DNA of 64,000 bases from Promicromonospora sp. MEB111. Lineage in GTDB: Bacteria > Actinomycetota > Actinomycetes > Actinomycetales > Cellulomonadaceae. This document shows, in pieces, positions 8,790 to 16,323 of this stretch (within the stretch, counting starts at the first letter, position 1; each line of letters opens with the position of its first letter). Below the pieces are notes generated by a model, which had not been told where the DNA came from, searched no databases, and was given only the letters and a program-made list of their open reading frames with translations. A program made the translations under genes and the position numbers. The DNA is taken from contig NZ_JARVSD010000011.1 in NCBI RefSeq assembly GCF_030209445.1, positions 186,001 through 250,000 on the forward strand. Direction: 5' to 3'.

Positions 8790-11633
8790 TCAGAAGGTCT
8801 CCTCTGCAACGGTGTCGAAGTCGAAGCCGTCCTGGACGGCGGGCTTCGGGAGGTTCTGGGCGGTGGCGGCGACCTCGGCCCAGGCGCCGCCGAGTCCGTT
8901 GAACAGGCCGGCGGTGGCGGCGTCTTTGGTTTCCATGAGCTCGTAGAGTCGCAGGGCGAGGCGCTGGGCGTCGTCAAGGGAGACCTTGATCCTGCCCGAC
9001 GACGAAGCACCGGTCGCTTCGCCCGTAAGGACTGCCATGAGGCGGGCTGCGGCCTCGCGGCCTTCGGTGGCGTAGGCACGCGCAAGGTGGCAGGTGGCCT
9101 CCCAGACGGAGTTGCGGTCATCGCGGGCCGGGTCCCAGGACGGGTCGAGGTCGAGGGGCTTAATAAGGGCGACCTTGCCGCCGCCAGAGGTCAGGATGCC
9201 GCCTCGGGCGATTCCGTCTACGGACAGGCCGAGGGGGACAGCCAGGGATTCGGCATCGCCATAGGGGCGGGTGGCCCAGCCGTAGGACTTGTACCAGTCG
9301 AGGCAGAAGCGAGTGTCCGGGTCGACGTCGGCGTCCTGTTCGGTCTCGATTGCGTCGAAGGTGGCGTTGATCAGGGCCAGGGCGGTCTTGACGGGCATGC
9401 GCGTGCCGTCGGCCTCCAGAACACGGGAGTAGCGGGAGTAGACGGCCATGCCCGGCCCGAGGACGGTCTGGCGCAGATCGGCCGGGGCGATCGCGCCTTC
9501 ACGGATGCGGGGGAGAGCCTCTTCGAGTTCTTCCCGGAGCGCGACGAGGAAGCCGGTGCGGTCCGCGGCGGCGGCGGTCTCGGGGCGAGGGCGTAGTGCA
9601 AGGACGATGGACGAAGCGAGAGCGTTCGACCCGACGTCGCGCATCCGTCCGGCACGTTCGGAGCGCACAGGCCAGGTGGCGGTGATGGTCCAACCTTCGC
9701 GGATCATGCCATCGAGGAAGGTGGACCAGCCGGTGCTCGCTACGCCCTCGGACTCCAGCTCTTTCTGCTTGAAGGCGTAGAAGACAGTGATCGGGTAGTC
9801 CGGCGTTGCGGACTGACGGGCGCGGCCGAACACGTGCTCGAAGCCCGTCTCAAAGAACTTCTCCGCCTGGTCCTTGCCGCCGTGGCGGTAGGGGTCAGCA
9901 ACGAGCTCCTCGACCTTGGGGACGAGCATCGTGCCGAATAGGTTGGGGTGGATCTGGCGGAGTGATCGGCGGAGCCAGACGTAAAAGAAGTCGCTGAGGT
10001 CGGAGTAGCCGATGTTGTCGTAATAGGGCGGGTCTGTGGCGACAAGTACTCCGGAGAAATCGCGTGCCGCCGCATCTAGCTGATGAACCTGCCCGTGAGT
10101 GGCTGGCGTAATGCGATCAAGTGTCGCGGCGATGCCTGGAATCGTGTTCTCGAAGTCGCCAGCGGTGCCAGAAAGCGGGTTGGCTTCGGCGTAGTCCCAG
10201 ACCATTGGGAGAGCCTGCCGCGCGAAGGTTGACCGCGTTGCGCCGGTGCCATGCGATGAACGCCAAGAGACAAGTGACGAGTGATCGTCGGTTGTGTTGG
10301 ATGCTGCGATACCGAGATAGGTTCCGACTGCGTCGGCGTAGGCTTCAACGCCCGTGCCACCGTCCGGCAGGCGAGCTCCGCTCATGAGGCCTGCGGTAGC
10401 CGCGTCCTTGAGGACCTGCTCGCGCACCTCGGACACCAGGTCGCTGAACGTGGTCAACGCGGTGAGCTGCCGACTTGTAAACAGGTCAGCCCACCTGGTG
10501 AGGCCATAGGCCTGAACGCGGAAGCCGAGAGCGGCCGCAGGCAATGAGCCCGCAGGTATTGCGTCTGGAACGAGGATCTCAGCGGCCTTCACGTGCTCCT
10601 CGGTAGGCTCGACATAAATCCGCTGCCGCTTTCCCTCCGCGACCGTGGCCATTAGTTGAGCCCCAAGGCGAACAGCCTTGCCTTCGGCACGAATCGCCTT
10701 GAGTTCGACCGCTGTATCGCACGACACACAGACCGCACCGCTGCCGTCGACGGTTCCGCCATTCGCTGCCGTGGGCGCCTGCTCGACGTCATGCCCGATC
10801 CGGAAGACGACCCGCCTACCAGCTGGCACCGAGGCGTCGTCGACCACCTCGGGGACGACGTAGGTCTCCTTGCCCTTCTTCTTCGCGAGCCACCACGAGC
10901 GGACCAGCGGCATCTCGATCCCGCACGCCGGGTTGGGGCACGTGACGGTCCGGGCCCAGATCCACGCGATGACCGTTGCCTTCTCCCCCGACGGTAGCGT
11001 CGCCTTCGGGTACAGGTGTCCGATGCGCTCCTCGGCGCGGTCGCGCATCCATGCGCCGTACCGGCGCACGTCCTCGGCAAGGCCTGTCGCGCGCGGCCAG
11101 TCACCGAGTCGAGACTCCGCCGCGCCAGGGAACACCGGCGGGCGTCCCGCGAACTTCGGCGGGATCTCGATCAGTGCCTTGTTGATCAGCACCGCGACCG
11201 GGTTGAGGTCCGAGGCGTGCGCCTCCAGCCCCAGGCGCTGGGCCTCCAGCGGGATCGTGCCGCCTCCGGCGAACGGGTCCAGAATCGCTGGCGGCTTCCC
11301 TCCGGTCGATCTCAGAATCTCTGCGCGCGCCTCGGCGTAGAGCCGCTCGTCGTTGATGTTCTCCCACTTGACCAGACGCCGGATGATCCCGTGCAGCCGT
11401 TCGCGCTCGGCCTTCTGCTCCTCGGGCGACAGGGACTCGTCCGACGACGGGTCGTCTACGAGCTGGGCGAACAGCACCGCCCGTGCCGCCGCGAGCGGCC
11501 GCCGTGCCCACCACAGGTGCAGCGTCGACGGGTGCCCGTATCGGATCGACTTCTCCCTCGCCGACTCGGCGTTGATCTCCTCCAGCGGGAGCGAGACCTC
11601 GATCAGCTTGCGGCGGGGTGGGAGCGTCGTCAC
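8790..11633 (-). CDS. DUF1156-domain DNA adenine methylase (about 947 aa)
   Basis: A large amino-methyltransferase of the DUF1156 family. The N-terminus KLIEVSLPLEEINAESAREK followed by HLWWARRPLAAARAV is the DUF1156 signature. The SAM-binding motif DPFAGGGTIPLE lies near residue 118 and the catalytic DPPYYDN near 532. A zinc ribbon (CPNPAC near 230, CVSC near 300) is inserted between them. Predicted reaction: transfer of a methyl group from SAM to adenine N6 (or cytosine N4) in DNA. The start is GTG at 11633. Longer in-frame readings up to 11915 exist, but that extension is of poor quality and shares sequence with a divergent reading frame. It is the first gene of the leftward operon and probably marks self DNA for the DUF499, unknown and helicase partners. 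Confidence 0.9.
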   Translation of the reverse strand: MTTLPPRRKLIEVSLPLEEINAESAREKSIRYGHPSTLHLWWARRPLAAARAVLFAQLVDDPSSDESLSPEEQKAERERLHGIIRRLVKWENINDERLYAEARAEILRSTGGKPPAILDPFAGGGTIPLEAQRLGLEAHASDLNPVAVLINKALIEIPPKFAGRPPVFPGAAESRLGDWPRATGLAEDVRRYGAWMRDRAEERIGHLYPKATLPSGEKATVIAWIWARTVTCPNPACGIEMPLVRSWWLAKKKGKETYVVPEVVDDASVPAGRRVVFRIGHDVEQAPTAANGGTVDGSGAVCVSCDTAVELKAIRAEGKAVRLGAQLMATVAEGKRQRIYVEPTEEHVKAAEILVPDAIPAGSLPAAALGFRVQAYGLTRWADLFTSRQLTALTTFSDLVSEVREQVLKDAATAGLMSGARLPDGGTGVEAYADAVGTYLGIAASNTTDDHSSLVSWRSSHGTGATRSTFARQALPMVWDYAEANPLSGTAGDFENTIPGIAATLDRITPATHGQVHQLDAAARDFSGVLVATDPPYYDNIGYSDLSDFFYVWLRRSLRQIHPNLFGTMLVPKVEELVADPYRHGGKDQAEKFFETGFEHVFGRARQSATPDYPITVFYAFKQKELESEGVASTGWSTFLDGMIREGWTITATWPVRSERAGRMRDVGSNALASSIVLALRPRPETAAAADRTGFLVALREELEEALPRIREGAIAPADLRQTVLGPGMAVYSRYSRVLEADGTRMPVKTALALINATFDAIETEQDADVDPDTRFCLDWYKSYGWATRPYGDAESLAVPLGLSVDGIARGGILTSGGGKVALIKPLDLDPSWDPARDDRNSVWEATCHLARAYATEGREAAARLMAVLTGEATGASSSGRIKVSLDDAQRLALRLYELMETKDAATAGLFNGLGGAWAEVAATAQNLPKPAVQDGFDFDTVAEETF

Positions 11634-11640
11634 CTGCCCC

Positions 11641-11646
11641 AATATA
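11641..11646 (-). promoter_or_regulatory. Candidate -10 element for a leaderless methylase transcript
   Basis: On the minus strand TATATT sits 7 nt before the GTG of the methylase, in an otherwise very GC-rich stretch, and no Shine-Dalgarno sequence precedes the GTG. Spacing of this kind would start the transcript at or next to the start codon, as in leaderless actinobacterial mRNAs. No good -35 box is seen at 16-18 nt upstream, so a regulator may be needed. Sequence inspection only. Confidence 0.4.
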
Positions 11647-11910
11647 TGGCCGGGGCCACTGGCGGGCCGTTCGCCGTCGGGTGAGGTGCGAGGTGAAACC
11701 TGAGGAGTTCCGGCCCGCCTGCGGGAATCTTGCAGCGCGGCGCCTGACGAGGCAAGGTTGGTGGCTGTGCCTGTCGTCGCTCCGCCTGCTCCAGCAAGCT
11801 CGGCCCCGGGGCGCACCTTGGCCGCCGTCCTGCTCTCGCCGCCAACCACATCGGGGAACCGTACGCGCGCTGCCGTGGGTCGGGCAGCCTCAGCACTGGG
11901 CTTCGGCATG

Positions 11911-12360
11911 GTCATGATCGGGAACCTCCTCTCTCTTCCGACGACGTCGTCTGGCGACGTCCGGCAGGTTGGTCGCGAATCCAGAACCTGGCTCGCATCT
12001 AGGGAACCGTTGGCAACGACGATCGCTGCCGCTGATGAGTTGCTCGTAGCCTGGGGGCGTCTTCACGATCTCGGCCCGGCGCGTGTGCACGCCCAGGTCC
12101 AGATCGCCTGGCTCGCTACGGTCGCGAAGGCTGCAGGAATCGACGAGGTCTGGAGCGTCGGCCCTGACCAACGGCACCCATCCCGCTGGCATCAGTACAC
12201 GGCGGACAAGTACGGCCGTACATCGGGTGGGACGTCCGAGCAACGTCTCCACGAAGTGTTGGTGTCCCTGCCCTGGGAAGACGTGATTGTGAAGGTCTCG
12301 AGCCGGAGACGGGTTGCCCACGAGACCGCAGATAGATCGCCCCGTCCAAGAACTACCTGA
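11911..12360 (+). CDS. Small hypothetical protein divergent from the methylase operon
   Basis: An open frame of about 149 codons from ATG, also open upstream to 11758. Codon use is compatible with coding but less biased than in its neighbours. The protein is soluble, with a helical centre (AWLATVAKAAGIDEVW) and a charged C-terminus, and no family is recognised. It diverges from the methylase operon and lies about 310 bases before the response regulator, so it could be a small regulator or a decayed gene. The opposite strand is also open across this interval, which lowers confidence that either frame is real. Confidence 0.35.
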   Translation, partial: VMIGNLLSLPTTSSGDVRQVGRESRTWLASREPLATTIAAADELLVAWGRLHDLGPARVHAQVQIAWLATVAKAAGIDEVWSVGPDQRHPSRWHQYTADKYGRTSGGTSEQRLHEVLVSLPWEDVIVKVSSRRRVAHETADRSPRPRTT

Positions 12361-12670
12361 CGGCCCAACGCCGATCAGCGTCAACGACCACGAATCTCGG
12401 CCCGGCCGTGGCTGGGAGGGGTGCTGGGACATGGTGGCGCTCCGAGTAACTCTTGGGGAATGGTGCGGCGTCGCGTTGATCATGGCCCGGCACGGCCCGC
12501 GATGTCTGGGGCACCTTGGCCCCAGCGGGCCGCGGACCGTGCCGGTGGTTCAACTCTCGCCCGGTAAGTACTCGCGACACATCGCCTGAACGGGTACCTT
12601 CCCGCGGAAAGATCCCTCGATCGGGTGAGGCAACGGCAGGAGCCGCCGCCGTACGCCTACGCTGGCACCC
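12361..12670. other. Gene-free stretch upstream of the response regulator
   Basis: About 310 bases with no convincing gene. It must contain the promoter for the response-regulator and helicase-kinase genes. No clear -35/-10 pair, long palindrome or terminator was found by eye. Confidence 0.4.
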
Positions 12671-13336
12671 GTGACGAGAGTGCTCATCGTGGACGACGAC
12701 GCCCTGGTCCGGCAGCACATCCGGGGGATCCTGACCGACCATGGCCTCGAGATCGTTGCCGAGGCAGAGGACGGCGACGAGGTCCTGCCCGCGATCGTCA
12801 GGCACCGGCCCGACGTCGTCCTGATGGATCTCGGGATGCAGCGGGTGGGTGGCGTCGAGGCGATCCGCCGGGTCCGGGCCTTGCCGGGAGGGCCGCCGTG
12901 CGTAGCCTTGACGACATTCGAGGACGCGGTCATGATCAAGCGAGCGCTCGAGGCAGGGGCGGCCGGGTACCTCGTGAAGCACGATGCCCCCGAGGCCTGG
13001 GTGAGCTACCTCCACGACGTGCTCGCGGGCGGCGGCGCGCTCAGCCCGACCGCCGCAAAGCGGCTCATCGACGATTACTCGTCGTCAGGTAGCTCCGGGG
13101 CAGACAAAGCCGCCGAGGCTCGCGCCACCCTCGAGACGCTCACCGCCGCGGAACGCGACGTCATCGCGAACATCGCGGGCCGGACCAACGCCGAGATCGG
13201 GGTGGACCTGTTCATCTCCGAGCACACCGTCAAGTCCCATGTGAGCCATGCCCTGGCCAAGCTGGGGCTCCGACGCCGTACCGAGCTCGCGGCGCTTGCG
13301 GAACTGGCCGGGATCAGCATCCCACCACAGCCGTGA
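12671..13336 (+). CDS. NarL/FixJ-family response regulator (LuxR-type HTH), 221 aa
   Basis: Two-domain DNA-binding response regulator. The receiver domain covers residues 1-118, with the acidic pocket DDD at 8-10, the phospho-acceptor Asp53 (LMDLGM) and the conserved Lys in GYLVKHD. A LuxR/NarL helix-turn-helix covers about 150-212, with LTAAERDVIANIAGRTNAEI and the recognition helix in SEHTVKSHVSHAL. The usual Pro after MDxxM is replaced by Gln. The start is GTG, giving MTRVLIVDDD. The helicase-kinase gene begins 21 bases after its stop on the same strand, so that kinase domain is very probably its phosphodonor. Likely targets are promoters of the surrounding island, for example the methylase operon or the pPIWI-RE operon; this is inference. 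Confidence 0.93.
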   Translation: MTRVLIVDDDALVRQHIRGILTDHGLEIVAEAEDGDEVLPAIVRHRPDVVLMDLGMQRVGGVEAIRRVRALPGGPPCVALTTFEDAVMIKRALEAGAAGYLVKHDAPEAWVSYLHDVLAGGGALSPTAAKRLIDDYSSSGSSGADKAAEARATLETLTAAERDVIANIAGRTNAEIGVDLFISEHTVKSHVSHALAKLGLRRRTELAALAELAGISIPPQP

Positions 13337-13357
13337 CCTGCCGGATAACCTTGGTCG

Positions 13358-16264
13358 ATGCCTTACGTCATCATTCCGTCCGACGTCCCGACGCTCGACG
13401 GAGATGTCGCCGGCAAGGCGTGGAAATTCATCGAGAAGCTCCGCCAGGACGACACCGCCCCGGGCTTGCGGATCAAGTCCCTCAAGGGCGCCGCTGATCG
13501 CCGTATCCGGACGGGCCGGGTCAACGACAACTACCGCGCGGTCCTGGTCAAGCTCACGGGGTCCGACGAGGAGCCGCGCTACATCTTCCTCGGCATCTTC
13601 AAGCACGACGTCGCCAACGAGCACGCCGCGAACCTGGTGTTCCGGCGCAACCCGCAGACCAGCGCCGCCGAGGTGGTCCGGGTCGACCTGGGCCAGGCCG
13701 TGCCGCTCGGCGGCGCGGAGGAAGCGATCGAGGAGGCGCCGACGGGGGAGCCGCAGGCCGCTGGCACCGGCGCGACGGCCCTGCCGCTGCTGCAGGCCGC
13801 CGGGGTGACGTTCGACCACATCATCGGCCTGGGGATCGACGCGAGGACCGCCTACGACGCGATCAACGCGGCGGACGAAGAGAGCCTGCTGACCATTGCG
13901 TACGGTACGTCGTCGCCGTACGAGGGGGACGCACTTCTTCTCCTCGCTGGCGGGGCGAGCGTGGACAAGGTTCGGGAGCTCTACGAGCTGAACGCACCGG
14001 AGGCCAGCGCCGGCGAGGACACCGACGACGACCTCATCGCGGCACTCGACCATCCGGTCGCGCGGATGCAGTTCGCCTATCTCACGGACGACGTCGCGCT
14101 CCGGGAGGCGATCGAGCACGAGGACTTCGCTCTCTGGCGGGTCTTCCTCCACCCGGAGCAGCGCGCGTACGTCGCGGCGTCGACGAAGGGGCCCGTTCGG
14201 CTCTCGGGCGGGGCTGGAACGGGCAAGACTGTCGTGCTGCTGCACCGGGCGCGGCACCTGCACCGGCGGAATCCCGCTGCGCGGATCTTCTTGACGACGT
14301 ACACCACGACCCTCGCCACTGCTCTCAGGTCCCAGCTCTTGCTGCTGGATCCGAACATCGTCGTCGCGAAGGAGCCGGGAGACCCGGGGGTCTACGTCGG
14401 TACGCTCGACGCTGCGGCGCGTCGTCTCGTCGTCCGCGCGGAGGATCACGGGCTCGATGTGCGGCGAGCCGCGACAAGTCTTCTCGGCCGGGTGCGAGGG
14501 GAGATTGTCCCGTCCACGGACCCTGGCGTGTGGGAGGCGGTGCTGCGGGGGCGCGGCCAGGACCTGCCCGCACAGTTGCGGACGCCAGCGTTCCTCGACG
14601 CGGAGTACTCGGCCGTCATCGTCCCGCAGCGGATCGCGACGCGTGACGAGTACCTGCGCGTGCGGCGTCCCGGCCGCGGCATCGCGCTTGGGCGGGCACA
14701 GCGAAACGCCGTTTGGGAGGTGATCGAGGCTTACCGGGAGATGGCTGCGGGCGTCGGGACCACGAACTTCGACGAGAAGGCCATGACCGTCGCCATGGCC
14801 CTGGACACCGCTGCGGAGAACGGTGGTTCCCGCGTGGCAGACCACGTCCTCGTCGACGAGGCGCAGGATCTCGGGCCGGCTCACCTGCATCTGCTCCGGG
14901 CCCTGGTAGCTCGCGATGCCGACGACTTGCTGCTCGCTGAGGACTCTCAGCAGCGGATCTACGCTCCCCGGACGGTGCTGTCCCGGTACGGCATCTTCGT
15001 CACCGGCCGGTCCCGACGCCTCCAGCTCAACTACCGGACCACGTCGCAGAATCTCGGCTATGCCACGGCGGTCCTGGCGGGTCATCCGACGGTGGACCTG
15101 GAGGACAGCGTCGTCGACGACTCCGGCCTTCGGTCGGCGCGTTCCGGGCCTCCGCCGACGGTTCTCGGCTGCGAGACGCTGGAGGCGGCGTATGACGCCG
15201 TAGCTCGCGAGATTGACTGTTGGTTGTCCGCAGGGGTCGCCCACGAGACGATCGCCGTGCTTGTCTGGTCCGGCAACGAGGCGGTGACACTCACCAGGCA
15301 GCTGGCTGGGCGCGGCATCCCCGCCCAGCACGTTCGCAACCAGGACACGCCAGGGGCTGACCGGGTCGTCGTCATGACCAGGCACAGGTCCAAGGGCATG
15401 GAGTTCCGGCACGTCGTCGTCTTCGGAGCTACCGCCGAGTCCACGAGGGTTGCCGGCCGGGTCGTCGTCGGTGATCCGGCGGAGGCATTGCAGCGCGAGC
15501 GATCGCTACTGTACGTGGCGACCACTCGGGCGCGCGAGCGTGTGGTGGTCGTGTGGCACGGTACCCCGAGCGAGCTGCTGCCGGAGGCACGACCCAAGAG
15601 GGCCGCCTTCGTCGGGCAGGTCTCGGTCCAGAACCAAGTCATGCACGAGGACCTGGCCCGGGAGATGCACGACGGCGTCGGCTACGCCTTCACCGAGATC
15701 ATCACAGTGATCACCCAGCTCGAGCGCGAGGTCAGGGACAACCCCGCAGTCCAGGAGAAGCTCGCCCGGCTCCGGACGGTCGTCCGGAGGGGCCATGCTG
15801 AGCTCCGGACGGTGCTGGAAGCTCTGCGGACCGGGGCTGAGGGCCTGGCCGACGTCTCGTTCGACGACCTGGGTGGGCTGTTGCAGCGGTTGCGGAACCA
15901 GGGATTCCGGATCACGAGCAGTTTCGACGTCGCGGATGGCGAGACCGCAAGCCGGATCCTGACGCGGACCTGTTACCGCATCGTGCAGGAGTCGGTCTCA
16001 AATGCCTTGGCGCACGCCGAGAGTCAGCCGATCGACATCGTGCTGCGTGGTGCCCCCGGCACCGGGGTCACGATCGTCGTGAACAACCCGCTGCCGGTCG
16101 GAGCCTCAGGTCCGCAGACCGAAGGGCGCCCGCACTCAGGGATCGCCGGGATGAGGGACCGGGCGGAGAGCCTGGGCGGTACCTTCTCCGCGGGGGCGGT
16201 CAGCGGCAGGTTCGTCGTTGACGCCAGGATCCCGTGGGAACGGCGCGAGGGAGGCGCGGGCTGA
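13358..16264 (+). CDS. RelE/ParE-like - UvrD-type helicase - NarL-type histidine kinase fusion (968 aa)
   Basis: One uninterrupted reading frame carries three modules. Residues 1-100 resemble the RelE/ParE fold that precedes some UvrD-like helicases (IKSLKGAADRRIRTGRVND, then YRAVL). Residues 270-740 are a superfamily 1 helicase: Walker A SGGAGTGKT near 283, Walker B LVDEAQD near 498, Q-x-x-R (EDSQQRIY) near 530, LNYRTT near 557, the RSKGMEF motif near 677 and YVATTRAR near 720. Residues 760-962 are a HisKA_3/HATPase kinase: phospho-acceptor His771 in LAREMHDGVG, N-box RIVQESVSNALAHA near 874-887 and the glycine box SGIAGMRDRAESLGG near 927. There is no membrane segment, so the helicase occupies the place of a sensor domain. 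The cognate regulator lies 21 bases upstream. Predicted role: cytosolic detection of unusual or invading DNA coupled to phosphorelay. Each domain call is firm; the signalling role is inferred. Confidence 0.92.
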   Translation: MPYVIIPSDVPTLDGDVAGKAWKFIEKLRQDDTAPGLRIKSLKGAADRRIRTGRVNDNYRAVLVKLTGSDEEPRYIFLGIFKHDVANEHAANLVFRRNPQTSAAEVVRVDLGQAVPLGGAEEAIEEAPTGEPQAAGTGATALPLLQAAGVTFDHIIGLGIDARTAYDAINAADEESLLTIAYGTSSPYEGDALLLLAGGASVDKVRELYELNAPEASAGEDTDDDLIAALDHPVARMQFAYLTDDVALREAIEHEDFALWRVFLHPEQRAYVAASTKGPVRLSGGAGTGKTVVLLHRARHLHRRNPAARIFLTTYTTTLATALRSQLLLLDPNIVVAKEPGDPGVYVGTLDAAARRLVVRAEDHGLDVRRAATSLLGRVRGEIVPSTDPGVWEAVLRGRGQDLPAQLRTPAFLDAEYSAVIVPQRIATRDEYLRVRRPGRGIALGRAQRNAVWEVIEAYREMAAGVGTTNFDEKAMTVAMALDTAAENGGSRVADHVLVDEAQDLGPAHLHLLRALVARDADDLLLAEDSQQRIYAPRTVLSRYGIFVTGRSRRLQLNYRTTSQNLGYATAVLAGHPTVDLEDSVVDDSGLRSARSGPPPTVLGCETLEAAYDAVAREIDCWLSAGVAHETIAVLVWSGNEAVTLTRQLAGRGIPAQHVRNQDTPGADRVVVMTRHRSKGMEFRHVVVFGATAESTRVAGRVVVGDPAEALQRERSLLYVATTRARERVVVVWHGTPSELLPEARPKRAAFVGQVSVQNQVMHEDLAREMHDGVGYAFTEIITVITQLEREVRDNPAVQEKLARLRTVVRRGHAELRTVLEALRTGAEGLADVSFDDLGGLLQRLRNQGFRITSSFDVADGETASRILTRTCYRIVQESVSNALAHAESQPIDIVLRGAPGTGVTIVVNNPLPVGASGPQTEGRPHSGIAGMRDRAESLGGTFSAGAVSGRFVVDARIPWERREGGAG

Positions 16265-16282
16265 GCCGCGACCCGAGACGGG

Positions 16283-16317
16283 GCGGCCGGACCAGCTGAT
16301 CTGCCCGGTCCGGCCGC
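16283..16317. terminator. Hairpin between convergent helicase-kinase and pPIWI-RE genes
   Basis: An 11-bp perfect stem, GCGGCCGGACC pairing with GGTCCGGCCGC, with a 13-nt loop in the 59-base gap between two converging stop codons. There is no T-tract on either side. It probably serves as a bidirectional terminator or transcript stabiliser. Confidence 0.6.
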
Positions 16318-16323
16318 GACGGT

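Noticed and set aside
13085-15412. Leftward 775-codon frame across the helicase-kinase
   Set aside because: Antisense to well-defined helicase motifs; no recognisable domain.
13358-16264. Helicase-kinase fusion as a frameshift or missing-stop artefact
   Set aside because: The frame is continuous with normal codon bias through the junction, the linker is short, and the kinase part has no start or ribosome site of its own; still listed for checking.
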